DNA of 64,000 nucleotides, from the NCBI GenBank assembly GCA_017569305.1, contig CP069418.1, positions 3,498,494 through 3,562,493 of the forward strand, written 5' to 3'. The notes beneath the pieces were generated by a model. That model did not search any database. It saw only the letters and a program-made list of their open reading frames with translations, and was not told where the DNA came from. Each line of letters starts with the position of its first letter. The first letter of the stretch is position 1. A program made the position numbers and the translations under genes. Shown here one piece after another: positions 1 through 9,228 of the stretch. The DNA is from Clostridiales bacterium FE2011. GTDB taxonomy: Bacteria; Bacillota; Clostridia; Christensenellales; Aristaeellaceae.

Positions 1-75
1 GACCGTAATCAATGCAAAAGCAGCATAACGGCGGACAAAACCGGTCTGGTATCTTCTGGTGGATACCTTCTGCAT
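1..75 (-). CDS. mreD: Rod shape-determining protein MreD, N-terminal fragment
   Basis: Only the first 25 codons are in the window; the gene runs off the left edge. An ATG lies 3 nt past the mreC stop. The GAG-GAG-GAA codons that end mreC form its ribosome binding site, so the two genes are translationally coupled. The visible peptide is basic (KVSTRRYQTGFVRRY) and then turns hydrophobic (AAFALIT), as expected for the start of a small multi-spanning membrane protein. The assignment to MreD rests on gene order (mreB-mreC-mreD) rather than on a sequence motif, so it is inference. Confidence 0.7.
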   Translation of the reverse strand, partial: MQKVSTRRYQTGFVRRYAAFALITV

Positions 76-78
76 TCC

Positions 79-1632
79 TTATTCCTCCTCAAACGTCATA
101 TCTTCCGGATCGGGAGTAAAATAAGGCGTGGCCGTGGGGGCAAACGTGGGTGTGGGAGAGGGCGTCGGCTCTCCGCGGATGCTCTTCACGTTATACTCAA
201 GAGGCGTTTCATAGGGTGTCGGATCGGGAGAAGGCGTCGGGACAGGCGTGGGCGAAGGCGTCTCTGTCGGATCAGGCGTAGGTTCAACGGTTTCAGCAGG
301 ATTTTCGGAATCCTCACCGTTTTCCTCATCCTCATCATAATTCTCCTCATCGTCTTTCCGGTCAGACAGGAAATCAGAAGCAATTTCCTGGATCGGCGGA
401 ACAGGGCGGGCTGTATCCATAGGCGTATATACATCCGTTTGTCTGTTTTCTTCGCGAGCTTCAACCTGCCCGGCCTTCGGCTGATACAGAAGTACGATTA
501 CGCGCTCCAGATGCTGGAAATCGGCAGACGGATTCAGGACGATATACTGTTTGTTGGCATCCATGCCGCGGGTACTTTCTTCAACGGTTCCGATCGGGAT
601 TCCCTTGGGAAAGGGCATACCGATACCGGAGGTAACCACCAGGTCGCCGGGGCGGGGAAGCGTTTCATCCGGCAGATAATTCATCCAACACTGCGGCTTG
701 CCGGTTATGCCGAGTGTGCCGCGGACAACGCCCTGGTCACGGGTGGACTCAATCAGCGCCGCCACATGAGCGTCGGAATCAATGATCGTGCGAACGGTGG
801 ATTTGTTTTTATCAACAGTTTCCACATAACCGATCATGGAATACTGATAAGTGACAGCCATATATTCCTGCACGCCGTCATCCGATCCCTTGTCGATGGT
901 CATGGTGGAGAAGTAATTGGAGTCTGATTTGCCGGTAACACGGGCGACCAGCGGCATCATATCCCTGTTTGCGGCCACTTCTTCCGTCAGATCCTCATAC
1001 TCGCTGAGCATCTGCTTTAACTGGTCCACCTGCATGGCTTTATAGACAAGTTCCTCGTTTTCCGCGAGAACTTTTTTATATTCTTCTTCGATATTCGCCC
1101 GCAGCTTCATGCTCCTGAAATAGCCGAAAACCGTTTCGGTCAGGCCAGAGAAAAAGGACTGGACAGGCGAAACAACAGCGGATATGGCGTTTTCAGGGAT
1201 ATCCAGATAAGGCGTTTTTTCATAGATACGATGGAAAATAAACGCGGCGACAGCTACAAGCAGGGAAAAGGTGACCAGACCGAGAACCAGGCCCCGAAGA
1301 ACCGGATGAGGTTTGCGGGGTTTCTTGCCGGATTCATAGACGGGCTGCAGGTTTTCATCCAGCTTTATGCCGGAGGAATATACCGTTCCGCGTTCAGGCG
1401 CGGCTTCCTCTTCGGAATCGGAACCGGAACGGGAGTCTTTATCCTCTGGTTCCATATCATTCCGGGCAGTCCGCTTTCTCAGCTTACGGACGGCTTCTTC
1501 CGGCGTGTCGGAAGAAACCGGATCGGATTCACTGTCCGCAAAAGACTGCCGGGGATCATCATAAATAAAATCATCTGTAACAACAGGACGACGATCGTCC
1601 GTTTTACGTTCAAGACGTCTTCTGCCTGCCAT
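79..1632 (-). CDS. mreC: Rod shape-determining protein MreC with long proline-rich tail
   Basis: MreC is a bitopic membrane protein that links cytoplasmic MreB filaments to extracytoplasmic peptidoglycan synthases during cell elongation. This copy has 517 residues, against roughly 270-330 for typical homologues. About 110 polar, acidic residues precede one transmembrane helix (about 110-132: [21 protein letters not shown]). A coiled coil follows (about 175-220, [14 protein letters not shown]), then the beta-domain core (about 225-385) with the family-like [20 protein letters not shown] segment. The last 80 or so residues are an acidic stretch followed by Pro/Thr/Ser-rich repeats ([19 protein letters not shown]), predicted to lie outside the membrane. 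The gene sits 34 nt after mreB and carries the mreD binding site in its 3' end. Family assignment is secure; the role of the tail is unknown. Confidence 0.93.
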   Translation of the reverse strand: MAGRRRLERKTDDRRPVVTDDFIYDDPRQSFADSESDPVSSDTPEEAVRKLRKRTARNDMEPEDKDSRSGSDSEEEAAPERGTVYSSGIKLDENLQPVYESGKKPRKPHPVLRGLVLGLVTFSLLVAVAAFIFHRIYEKTPYLDIPENAISAVVSPVQSFFSGLTETVFGYFRSMKLRANIEEEYKKVLAENEELVYKAMQVDQLKQMLSEYEDLTEEVAANRDMMPLVARVTGKSDSNYFSTMTIDKGSDDGVQEYMAVTYQYSMIGYVETVDKNKSTVRTIIDSDAHVAALIESTRDQGVVRGTLGITGKPQCWMNYLPDETLPRPGDLVVTSGIGMPFPKGIPIGTVEESTRGMDANKQYIVLNPSADFQHLERVIVLLYQPKAGQVEAREENRQTDVYTPMDTARPVPPIQEIASDFLSDRKDDEENYDEDEENGEDSENPAETVEPTPDPTETPSPTPVPTPSPDPTPYETPLEYNVKSIRGEPTPSPTPTFAPTATPYFTPDPEDMTFEEE

Positions 1633-1666
1633 AGGCCGGAGCTCACCTCCTTACAATAGAACAGAA

Positions 1667-2695
1667 TTATTTCATGGATGGCCTGGAGCGCTTATCCTGG
1701 GGTGTGACCAGCTGGATGTTTTCGGTCAGGTAACCGATGCCGAGAATACAGCAGTCGCCCGGATCACGCGCGAGCAGCACAGGCATACCGAGGCTCTCAG
1801 ATATAAAACGATCCAAACCAAAAAGTCTTGCACCGTCCCCGGTTAAATGGATACCGCCCTTCATAATATCAGCAGCCAGCTCGGGAGGCGTTCTTTCCAG
1901 GACCCAGCGAATGGCTTTAACAATGGCTTTGCAGGGATTTTTCACAGCTTCATAAGCCTGCTCGGACGTAAACTGGACCGTACCGGCAGAGGTGTTCAGC
2001 TGATTGACACCGCGGACGTGAATCGTGCGCGGTTCGTCCAGGGGAAGGGCGGCCGCGAGATCTTTTTTGATGTTTTCCGCGGTCTGGTTTCCGATGAGAA
2101 TATTGCACTCCTTGCGGAGATACTCGGTAATCGCTTCATTAAACTTATTGCCGCCGACCTGGATGCTCTGGGAAACGACCAGGCCGCCGAGGGAAATAAC
2201 CGCGACGTCAGTCGTACCGGCGCCGATATCAACCACAAGGCTGCCGATCGGATCATAGACAGGCAGGCCGGTACCGATGGCGGAAGCAAAGGGTTTCTCA
2301 ATGAGGAAAACGCGCCTGGCTCCGGCCATGCGGATGGCTTCCATCAGGGCCTTGCGGTTTACATCATCCATACCGCAGGGGATGGAAATAATAATCCTGG
2401 GTTTTCCCAGATAGGAAACGCCGACGGCTTTGCGGATAAAATAGCGGAACATCAGTTCAGCAATATCAAAATCCGCAACCTGTCCGTTCCGGATGGGCGG
2501 GACTGCGATCAGCTGATCCGGCGACCTGCCGTACAGAAAACGGGCTTCGTCGCCGACTGCTTTCACGGTGTGCTTGTTTTCCCTGTCCAGAACAACGAGG
2601 GTAGGCTCAGAGATGACTATGCCGCGTCCGCGGACATAGACGTTGATATTCTCCGTGCCAAGATCGATACCGATATCAGGTGCCAGAAAAGGCAT
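1667..2695 (-). CDS. mreB: Rod shape-determining protein MreB (actin-like)
   Basis: MreB is a bacterial actin homologue that forms membrane-associated filaments and orients lateral wall synthesis. The 342-residue product has the actin-type ATPase motifs: phosphate-1 DIGIDLGTENINVYVRGRG near the N terminus, phosphate-2 VVDIGAGTTDVAVISLGG around 155-172, and an adenosine motif near the C terminus (LTGDGARLFGLDRFI). I chose the ATG at 2695 because GAAGGA lies 9 nt upstream; a TTG two codons earlier would sit too close to it. The N terminus (MPFLAPDIGIDLG) resembles MreB/Mbl paralogues. Which paralogue this is (MreB, Mbl or MreBH) cannot be settled here; its place directly before mreC supports MreB. 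Confidence 0.95.
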   Translation of the reverse strand: MPFLAPDIGIDLGTENINVYVRGRGIVISEPTLVVLDRENKHTVKAVGDEARFLYGRSPDQLIAVPPIRNGQVADFDIAELMFRYFIRKAVGVSYLGKPRIIISIPCGMDDVNRKALMEAIRMAGARRVFLIEKPFASAIGTGLPVYDPIGSLVVDIGAGTTDVAVISLGGLVVSQSIQVGGNKFNEAITEYLRKECNILIGNQTAENIKKDLAAALPLDEPRTIHVRGVNQLNTSAGTVQFTSEQAYEAVKNPCKAIVKAIRWVLERTPPELAADIMKGGIHLTGDGARLFGLDRFISESLGMPVLLARDPGDCCILGIGYLTENIQLVTPQDKRSRPSMK

Positions 2696-2712
2696 AATCA
2701 ATCATCCTTCAA

Positions 2713-3303
2713 TCAATGTGATGGGGTTCCGTCCGCCGCGAGCAGCGGATATCCCGCCTGAAGCAGGAGAGAACGGACAAGATAAAGAGGAAGTCCGATA
2801 ACGGAGGTGTCAGAACCATCCAGATGGGTAACCCACATGCCTGCACGCCCCTGCAATGCATAGGCACCGGCTTTGTCCATCGGTTCCCCGGAGCGGACAT
2901 AATCCGCAATTTCCGTATCATCAACGGAAGCAAAGGTCACGTCAGTCCGGTCTGAATCGGTAAAAACACGGCCGTCCGGGGCAATCACCGTAACACCGGT
3001 ATAGACCTGATGGGTCCGCCCGGAAAGCATACGGAGCATTCTGACAGCGTCCGGAGGATCCACGGGCTTGCCCAGAGCTTCCTCCCGGAAAGAAACAAGG
3101 GTATCCGCGGCAAGAATGAAGGATCCGGGGTGTGATTCCGCCGCGGCCTTCGCCTTCCGGATGGAGAGAATTTTCACAGCTTCACCCGCGGGAAGGGGAC
3201 AGGTTTCATCCACGTCAGGAGCGTCAGTTTCGAACGAAAGACCGATCCGGTTCAGTAATTCGCAGCGGCGCGGAGACCGCGACGCGAGCACGAGGTTTTC
3301 CAA
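2713..3303 (-). CDS. maf: Maf family nucleotide pyrophosphatase
   Basis: Maf proteins hydrolyse non-canonical or excess nucleoside triphosphates such as dTTP, UTP and modified pyrimidine nucleotides, and were first linked to septum inhibition. The 196-residue product begins with the diagnostic LVLASRSPRRCELL phosphate-binding motif. It has the later family segments FILAADTLV (about 63-71) with the catalytic aspartate, GKP, and SGRTHQVYTGV (about 94-104). It starts at a TTG (3303), with GGAAGGAG 7 nt upstream and no nearby ATG. It is the first gene of the maf-mreB-mreC-mreD order known from Bacillus, with radC absent. Confidence 0.94.
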   Translation of the reverse strand: MENLVLASRSPRRCELLNRIGLSFETDAPDVDETCPLPAGEAVKILSIRKAKAAAESHPGSFILAADTLVSFREEALGKPVDPPDAVRMLRMLSGRTHQVYTGVTVIAPDGRVFTDSDRTDVTFASVDDTEIADYVRSGEPMDKAGAYALQGRAGMWVTHLDGSDTSVIGLPLYLVRSLLLQAGYPLLAADGTPSH

Positions 3304-3375
3304 ATGGGTACTCCTTCCATAATAAACATTAAACCATCGTATTATATCATACCCGTGAATGAAATAAAAGTGAAA

Positions 3376-3405
3376 TTGACAAACGCGCAGGCTGGTTTAT
3401 ATAAT
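3376..3405 (+). promoter_or_regulatory. Sigma-A-type promoter for the ACT/UPF0210-obg run
   Basis: A perfect -35 (TTGACA, 3376-3381) and a perfect -10 (TATAAT, 3400-3405) are separated by 18 nt. They lie in the divergent gap between maf and the ACT gene, 36 nt before the ATG. A TATAAT on the opposite strand (3346-3341) could serve maf, but it lacks a good -35. Confidence 0.8.
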
Positions 3406-3440
3406 GTAGTGATAAATTATTCCGGAGGCGAAAGTTCTTC

Positions 3441-3713
3441 ATGACTAAAGCACTGATTTCCGTTACAGGCCTTGATTCCACTGGTATTATCGCCCGCGTT
3501 GCCACCAAACTCAGCGAGATGAACATCAATATTCTCGACATAACCCAGACCATTCTCGGCGGTTACTTTACCATGATGATGGTTGTTGATCTGGACGGTG
3601 CTCATTTACGTTTTGAAGAAATCGACCGTGAACTCCAGCCTGTCCGTGACGAACTGAAGATGACCATCCACATGCAGCGGATGGACATATTCGACGCCAT
3701 GCACCGTATCTGA
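3441..3713 (+). CDS. ACT-domain protein (UPF0237 family)
   Basis: A 90-residue protein made almost entirely of one ACT ligand-binding domain (ALISVTGLDSTGIIARVATKLSEMNINILDITQT), the fold that usually binds amino acids in regulatory proteins. The gene ends 16 nt before the next one, which encodes a UPF0210/PFL-like protein. In many Firmicutes these two families are adjacent, so a joint role is likely. The function of the pair is not established; amino-acid sensing is inference from the fold. The binding site is TCCGGAGGCG upstream of ATG 3441. Confidence 0.9.
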   Translation: MTKALISVTGLDSTGIIARVATKLSEMNINILDITQTILGGYFTMMMVVDLDGAHLRFEEIDRELQPVRDELKMTIHMQRMDIFDAMHRI

Positions 3714-3729
3714 GGAGGCCTGATATAAC

Positions 3730-5076
3730 ATGATAGAAACAGGCGAGATTCTTCAGACAATGCGCATGATCCAGGAGGAGAATTTTGATATCCGCACGAT
3801 TACGCTGGGCATCAATCTCCTGGATTGTTCTGATTCCGATCCGAAAAAATGCGCGGACCGGGTGTATGACAAAATCTGCCGGGTGGCCAAGGACCTGGTG
3901 CACACCGGACAGGAAATCGAGACTGAACTGGGAATTCCGATTGTCAATAAGCGGATCAGCGTAACTCCCGTCAGCATGATTGCCCAGGGAGACCCGAGAC
4001 CAATCGCCAGGGCACTTGATAAAGCGGCAAGCGAAGTGGGCGTCAATTTCCTTGGCGGCTATTCTGCCCTGATGCATAAAGGCGCCACCGCTGCGGATGA
4101 AAGAGTGCTGGCCTCCATTCCGGAAGTACTGAGCGAAACCAATCTGCTCTGCTCCAGCGTCAACGTCGCTTCCACACGGGCGGGCATCAATATGAACGCT
4201 GTCCGTGAAATGGGAACCATTATCAAGAAGACTGCGGAACTGACCTCCGATTCAGACGGACTTGGCTGCGCCAAGCTGGTCGTCTTTGCCAACGCCGTGG
4301 AAGACAACCCGTTCATGGCAGGCGCGTTCTGCGGAACAGGTGAACCTGAATGTGCCATCAACGTCGGCGTATCCGGTCCCGGCGTTGTGAAAGTCGCGCT
4401 GGAAAGCGTACGGAATGAGCCTTTTGACGTCGTGGCTGAGACTATTAAGCGTACCGCTTTCAAGATCACCCGCGTCGGACAGCTAGTGGCCAAGGAGGCC
4501 AGCAGGCGGCTGAATATCCCGTTCGGCATTGTGGACCTGAGCCTTGCCCCCACACCGGCACGCGGAGATTCCGTAGCACATATCCTGACCGAGATGGGAC
4601 TTGAATATGCCGGAGCTCCCGGTACGACGGCCGCACTGGCGCTGCTGAATGACGCAGTGAAAAAGGGCGGCATCATGGCCAGCAACCATGTGGGCGGCCT
4701 GAGCGGTGCCTTTATCCCCGTCAGCGAAGATATCGGCATGATTGAAGCTGTTTCTGCCGGCGCACTTTCCCTCGAAAAACTGGAAGCCATGACCTGCGTC
4801 TGCTCCGTCGGTCTTGATATGATCGCCATTCCCGGAGACACTTCCGCGGAAACAATCAGCGGTATCATTGCGGATGAAGCAGCTATCGGCATGATCAACA
4901 ATAAGACAACAGCGGTCCGCGTCATTCCGGCTGTCGGTAAAAAGGCCGGCGATACGGTGGAATTCGGCGGACTGCTTGGACACGCACCGGTAATCCGGGT
5001 TAATGAATTCGGCAATGAAGCCTTTATCGCAAGGGGAGGAAGAATTCCCGCCCCCTTACACTCCATGAGAAACTGA
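3730..5076 (+). CDS. UPF0210 / PFL family protein (DUF711)
   Basis: A 448-residue cytosolic protein of the DUF711/UPF0210 family, named PFL-like for structural similarity to pyruvate formate-lyase glycyl-radical enzymes. The beginning ([14 protein letters not shown]) and the long conserved core ([52 protein letters not shown]) match the family as I remember it. I see no C-terminal glycyl-radical RVxGY motif, so it is probably not a glycyl-radical enzyme of the classical type. It is co-transcribed with the ACT-domain gene 16 nt upstream. The molecular function is unknown. Confidence 0.9.
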   Translation: MIETGEILQTMRMIQEENFDIRTITLGINLLDCSDSDPKKCADRVYDKICRVAKDLVHTGQEIETELGIPIVNKRISVTPVSMIAQGDPRPIARALDKAASEVGVNFLGGYSALMHKGATAADERVLASIPEVLSETNLLCSSVNVASTRAGINMNAVREMGTIIKKTAELTSDSDGLGCAKLVVFANAVEDNPFMAGAFCGTGEPECAINVGVSGPGVVKVALESVRNEPFDVVAETIKRTAFKITRVGQLVAKEASRRLNIPFGIVDLSLAPTPARGDSVAHILTEMGLEYAGAPGTTAALALLNDAVKKGGIMASNHVGGLSGAFIPVSEDIGMIEAVSAGALSLEKLEAMTCVCSVGLDMIAIPGDTSAETISGIIADEAAIGMINNKTTAVRVIPAVGKKAGDTVEFGGLLGHAPVIRVNEFGNEAFIARGGRIPAPLHSMRN

Positions 5077-5095
5077 CCTGACAGAAAGGAAAGCC

Positions 5096-6364
5096 ATGAG
5101 CAATTTTGTTGACCGCGTAAAAATCACAGCCAAAGCCGGAAACGGCGGCAATGGATCTGCCTCCTTCCACCGGGAAAAGTTCGTTATCAACGGCGGGCCG
5201 GACGGTGGAGACGGCGGCAGCGGCGGAGATATCCTGATCTACGCCGACGTCAATATGCATACGCTGCTGGATTTCCGGTTTAAGAGCAAGTATACCGCTG
5301 AAAACGGTGAAGACGGCAAGGCCAACAGATGTACAGGAAAACGCGGAGATGATCTGCTGATCAAAGTGCCGGTAGGCACGGTGATCTATGACGACGCGAC
5401 GGACCGGGTCATGGCGGACATGGACCAGCCCGGTGAAACACGGCTCCTGCTCAAGGGCGGCAAAGGCGGATGGGGAAACCAGCATTTCGCGACGCCGACC
5501 CGCCAGGCTCCCAATTTTGCCAAACCGGGCGTCAGGACCGAGGTACGTACACTTCGGCTGGAGCTGAAAACCATTGCGGACGTTGGCCTGATCGGATACC
5601 CGAACGTCGGAAAAAGCTCCATTCTGAGCGTTGTTACCAGCGCCAGGCCCAAGGTCGGCAACTATCACTTTACAACCCTGACTCCGAACCTGGGGATTGT
5701 GCGCCGTTTCGGAAAGGATATTGTCCTTGCCGATATTCCCGGACTGATTGAAGGCGCTGCGGAAGGTGCCGGACTGGGACATGATTTCCTGCGGCATGTG
5801 GAAAGAACACGGCTGCTTCTCCACGTTGTGGACGTTTCCGGCAGCGAAGGACGTGATCCGGTGGATGATCTCGATCAGATCAACTCGGAACTGGACCGGT
5901 ACGGCAATCTTTCCGAAAAACCCCAGATTATTGTGTGCAACAAGACAGACCTGCCCGGAGCGGAAGAAAACCTGAAACGAATCCGCGTACTGGCTGAAGG
6001 AATGGGTGTACCGGTTTTCGCAGTCAGCGCGGCTACCCACCAGGGATTTGATGAACTGCTGGATGAAACCGCCCGGCAGCTTGAATCCCTGCCGCCGGTT
6101 CTTCATTATCATGAGGAAGAGATTCCTGAAGAGAAGGAAGATCCGGACGCCTTCGAGGTTACGGAAGAAAAAGGAATCTATATTGTTTCCGGACCCGGAA
6201 TGGACCGCCTGATCCAAAGCGTGAATTTTGAGGACCAGGAAAGCCTGAACTGGTTCCACAGAACGCTGCGGCGGCTCGGCGTGATCGACGCGCTGAAAGA
6301 AGCCGGAGCAAAAGAAGGCTCAACCGTCCAGATTGCGGATATGGAATTTGACTTTATTGAATAA
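5096..6364 (+). CDS. obg: GTPase Obg (ribosome assembly / stress)
   Basis: Obg is an essential GTPase involved in 50S subunit maturation and stringent-type control. The 422-residue product has all three domains. First is the glycine-rich Obg fold (about 1-157; GGPDGGDGGSGGDI). Next is a G domain with G1 GYPNVGKSS (about 166-174), G2 TTL, G3 DIPGL and G4 NKTD. Last is the C-terminal OCT domain (about 340-420; YIVSGPGMDRLIQ), found in Gram-positive Obg. It lies 19 nt after UPF0210 and 23 nt before yhbY; obg and a YhbY-type RNA-binding protein both act on the large subunit. Confidence 0.97.
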   Translation: MSNFVDRVKITAKAGNGGNGSASFHREKFVINGGPDGGDGGSGGDILIYADVNMHTLLDFRFKSKYTAENGEDGKANRCTGKRGDDLLIKVPVGTVIYDDATDRVMADMDQPGETRLLLKGGKGGWGNQHFATPTRQAPNFAKPGVRTEVRTLRLELKTIADVGLIGYPNVGKSSILSVVTSARPKVGNYHFTTLTPNLGIVRRFGKDIVLADIPGLIEGAAEGAGLGHDFLRHVERTRLLLHVVDVSGSEGRDPVDDLDQINSELDRYGNLSEKPQIIVCNKTDLPGAEENLKRIRVLAEGMGVPVFAVSAATHQGFDELLDETARQLESLPPVLHYHEEEIPEEKEDPDAFEVTEEKGIYIVSGPGMDRLIQSVNFEDQESLNWFHRTLRRLGVIDALKEAGAKEGSTVQIADMEFDFIE

Positions 6365-6387
6365 GAATCTATACGGAGGCGAAAAAG

Positions 6388-6675
6388 ATGACCGGAAAGC
6401 AGAGAGCCGCACTGAGAAAAATGGCCAACGGGCTTGATACGATCCTGTATATTGGAAAAGAAGGCGTTACAGACAGCGTGGTCAAGGAAACCTATGACGC
6501 GCTGGAAGCCCGTGAGCTGATCAAGGGTTGTGTTCAGCAGGGTGCGCCCCTGGACGCAAAGACAGCCCTGACGATCCTGTGTGAAAAAACAGGTGCCGAG
6601 CCCATCCAGTTTATCGGACGCAGGTTTGTGATGTACCGTCCGAGCAGGGAAAATCCCAGAATTACGATCGAATAA
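6388..6675 (+). CDS. yhbY: YhbY-type CRM-domain RNA-binding protein
   Basis: A 95-residue protein consisting of a single CRM domain, the RNA-binding fold of YhbY/YqeI, which associates with pre-50S particles. Diagnostic segments are LRKMANGLDTILYIGKEG (about 10-27, the GxxG-type loop) and FVMYRPSR near the C terminus. The binding site is TACGGAGGCG 8 nt before the ATG. It lies in the obg operon, consistent with a ribosome-assembly role. Confidence 0.94.
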   Translation: MTGKQRAALRKMANGLDTILYIGKEGVTDSVVKETYDALEARELIKGCVQQGAPLDAKTALTILCEKTGAEPIQFIGRRFVMYRPSRENPRITIE

Positions 6676-6692
6676 TACAGGGAGCGTTCAGG

Positions 6693-8132
6693 ATGAAAGC
6701 AGCGCATATCAGGGAATACCCGGGCGGCCGCATCCATATGATCGGAATCGGCGGGAGCAGCATGAGCGGCCTGGCTGAAATGCTTATTGACCAGCATTAT
6801 CAGGTGACCGGCAGCGACAGGGATGAAACCTATCTGGTTCATTACGTCAGGGAAAAAAACGCGGAAGTCCATATCGGTCACAAAGCTGAAAATGTGCATG
6901 GTGCTGATCTCGTTGTATACACCGCCGCCATCCCCGCAGACAACCCTGAAAGAAAAGAAGCAGAGAGGCTCGGGATCCCCTGCATTGAGCGCGCTGAACT
7001 GCTGGGACAGCTGATGGAAGGATACCCGTATTCTGTCGGAATCTGCGGGGCACACGGTAAGACTACCGTGACGTCCATGCTGAGCCAGATCCTGCTTGAA
7101 AACCATATGGACCCCAGCATCGCCATCGGCGGCAGGCTGGACGCTGTGGGCGGAAGCACACGTATCGGCCATAACGGCATCTTTGTTGCTGAAGCCTGCG
7201 AATACAACAGAAGCTTCCTTCATCTGTCACCTACGGTGGCCGTGGTGCTGAATATCGACGCTGACCACCTGGACTGTTACCGCGATATAGACGAAATTGA
7301 AGAAACTTTCGGGAAATATCTGGCCCTTGTGCCCGAAAACGGCGTTGCCATCGGCAACGGCGATGATGAGAGGATCAGAAGGCTGTTCAGCGTACTGAAA
7401 TGCAGGACAATCACCTTCGGATTCGGCAAAAACAATGACTGGTATCCGGAAAACTTGACTGAGGATGAGCACGGTTACGCTTCTTTTGAACTGTTTTACA
7501 AAGGAAATCATGCCGCTTTTGTCAGGATGGGTGTCCCCGGAGCCTTCAATGTCATGAACGGTATGGCCGCGATCGCAACGTCGGTTTATCTTGGGCTGGA
7601 AGCGGACAAAGCTGCAGAGACCCTGACGCGTTTTGTCGGCGCACACAGAAGGTTTGAGCTCACGGACAGGATTGACGATGTGGATATCTATCATGATTAC
7701 GGCCATAATCCCACTGAGATGAAAAACGCCCTGTCCATTGCCAGGAAAAACTGCAGGGGCAGACTCTGGGCCGTGATGCAGCCGCATACCTTCAGCCGGG
7801 TACGCACGCTGTTCGACCAGTACCTGACGTGTACAAAAACAGCAGATTATACGCTTGTAACCGATATCTGCGCGGCGCGGGAACCGGATCCGGGCGACCT
7901 GAACAGCGGCATGCTTGTGGACGGCATGCGCCGGAACGGAATAGACGCCGTATGGACGCCTTCCTTTGACGACACGGAGACCTACCTGAAAGCCCACTGG
8001 AAGCCCGGAGATCTCGTACTCACCATGGGCTGCGGAGATATCAATCTGCTGAATGACCAGATCCACCGTCATTATCTGGAGGAGCAGGGAAAGGGAAAGC
8101 GTCATGATTCCGAGAAACAGGAGGATTGTTGA
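6693..8132 (+). CDS. murC: UDP-N-acetylmuramate--L-alanine ligase MurC
   Basis: MurC adds L-alanine to UDP-MurNAc, the first ATP-dependent amino-acid addition in peptidoglycan precursor synthesis. The 479-residue product has the N-terminal UDP-binding motif (HMIGIGGSSMSGLAEML), the ATP P-loop GAHGKTT (about 114-120), the central domain (EACEYNRSFL, NIDADHLD) and the C-terminal domain (HDYGHNPTEM, MQPHTFSR). It overlaps the alanine racemase gene by 29 nt. That pairing makes biochemical sense: L-alanine is the substrate of both enzymes, and alr supplies D-alanine for a later step of the same pathway. Confidence 0.97.
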   Translation: MKAAHIREYPGGRIHMIGIGGSSMSGLAEMLIDQHYQVTGSDRDETYLVHYVREKNAEVHIGHKAENVHGADLVVYTAAIPADNPERKEAERLGIPCIERAELLGQLMEGYPYSVGICGAHGKTTVTSMLSQILLENHMDPSIAIGGRLDAVGGSTRIGHNGIFVAEACEYNRSFLHLSPTVAVVLNIDADHLDCYRDIDEIEETFGKYLALVPENGVAIGNGDDERIRRLFSVLKCRTITFGFGKNNDWYPENLTEDEHGYASFELFYKGNHAAFVRMGVPGAFNVMNGMAAIATSVYLGLEADKAAETLTRFVGAHRRFELTDRIDDVDIYHDYGHNPTEMKNALSIARKNCRGRLWAVMQPHTFSRVRTLFDQYLTCTKTADYTLVTDICAAREPDPGDLNSGMLVDGMRRNGIDAVWTPSFDDTETYLKAHWKPGDLVLTMGCGDINLLNDQIHRHYLEEQGKGKRHDSEKQEDC

Positions 8133-9228
8133 TCTTTCCGCCATTGAACATAATATGAGGCTGATCAGGAATGCTGTTCCGAAGCCTGTAAAAGTACTGG
8201 CAGTGGTCAAAGCGGACGGATACGGACACGGTGCCGTACAGACCGCCCGGGCTGCGATTGCGGGAGGAGCCGATATGCTTGCAGTTGCCGCTGTGAGCGA
8301 GGGCGCCGAACTTCGGGAAGCCGGCATAATCCTGCCGATCCTCGTCCTTGGCGCAGTAACTGCCTATGACGTCGCCGACGGTGTCCGATACAATCTAACA
8401 CAGACTGTATGTTCTCCTGAGATGGCGGAACTCTGTGAGAAAGCAGCCGCCGGACAAAACAAACAGACCGAAGTCCATTTAAAAATAGACACCGGTATGG
8501 GCAGAATCGGCGTACGGCATGAATACGAAAGGGACCGGATCCTGGAAACCCTGCGTTCCTGTCCTCATGTTCATCTGACAGGAGTATTCACCCATTTCTC
8601 AGACGCAGACGGCGATGAGGACGGAATCCGATATACCCATGAACAGTATGAACGTTTTCTCCGGATGATCGAACCGCTTCCGAAAGGAATTATCCGCCAC
8701 TGCTGCAACTCCGCCGCCATTCACAGATTTCCGGAGATGGCGCTGGATATGGTGCGGGCAGGAATCAGCCTCTACGGCTATCCTCCGGTGCCTGACACCT
8801 TAGGACTTACGCCTTGTATGGCATGGACAGCAGCCGTCAGCTACGTCAAGGAACTGGACGCCGACGCCTGCGTCAGCTACGGCCGGAAGTACAGAAGCGA
8901 AAAGCCCATCAGGACGGCCACTGTGACCTGCGGTTACGCGGATGGATATCACAGGGCATGCTGGGAAAAAGGATATGTGCTGATTCACGGCCAGAAGGCA
9001 AAAATCCTTGGAAGAGTCTGCATGGACCAGCTTGTTGCCGATATCAGCGGGATTGAAAACGTCCGGCCGGGAGAGGAAGCAGTACTGATGGGGAAAAGCG
9101 GGAATGAATGCATTACCGCTGAAGACCTGGCAGGATGGGCGGGGACAATCAGTTACGAAATCCTGTGCAGTTCCGCCGGAAGAGTTGAACGCGTTTATAC
9201 CGAAAGCATTACAGAACGGAGCAAATGA
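8104..9228 (+). CDS. alr: Alanine racemase
   Basis: A PLP-dependent enzyme that interconverts L- and D-alanine for peptidoglycan. Visible are the PLP lysine motif VVKADGYGHGA near residue 37, KIDTGMGRIG, HCCNSAA, MVRAGISLYG, the catalytic-tyrosine region VSYGRKY, and GRVCMDQ. The frame is open further upstream within murC, but homology begins at MIPRNRRIVDLSAIEHN, so I start at ATG 8104. Its binding site (a GGGAAAGGGAAAG stretch) is inside murC and purine-rich rather than canonical, which suggests coupling to murC translation. The product has 374 residues, normal for the family. Confidence 0.96.
   Translation: MIPRNRRIVDLSAIEHNMRLIRNAVPKPVKVLAVVKADGYGHGAVQTARAAIAGGADMLAVAAVSEGAELREAGIILPILVLGAVTAYDVADGVRYNLTQTVCSPEMAELCEKAAAGQNKQTEVHLKIDTGMGRIGVRHEYERDRILETLRSCPHVHLTGVFTHFSDADGDEDGIRYTHEQYERFLRMIEPLPKGIIRHCCNSAAIHRFPEMALDMVRAGISLYGYPPVPDTLGLTPCMAWTAAVSYVKELDADACVSYGRKYRSEKPIRTATVTCGYADGYHRACWEKGYVLIHGQKAKILGRVCMDQLVADISGIENVRPGEEAVLMGKSGNECITAEDLAGWAGTISYEILCSSAGRVERVYTESITERSK

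Noticed and set aside
3730..5076. Glycyl-radical enzyme activity for the PFL-family protein
   Set aside because: No C-terminal glycyl-radical motif and no activating enzyme nearby; the name reflects fold similarity only.
5024..6259. A 411-codon minus-strand frame opposite obg
   Set aside because: obg on the plus strand is complete and operonic; the antisense frame is a composition artefact.
8053..8103. Possible longer N terminus of alanine racemase
   Set aside because: The extra 17 codons lie inside murC and have no match to the alr N terminus; ATG 8104 fits the family start.
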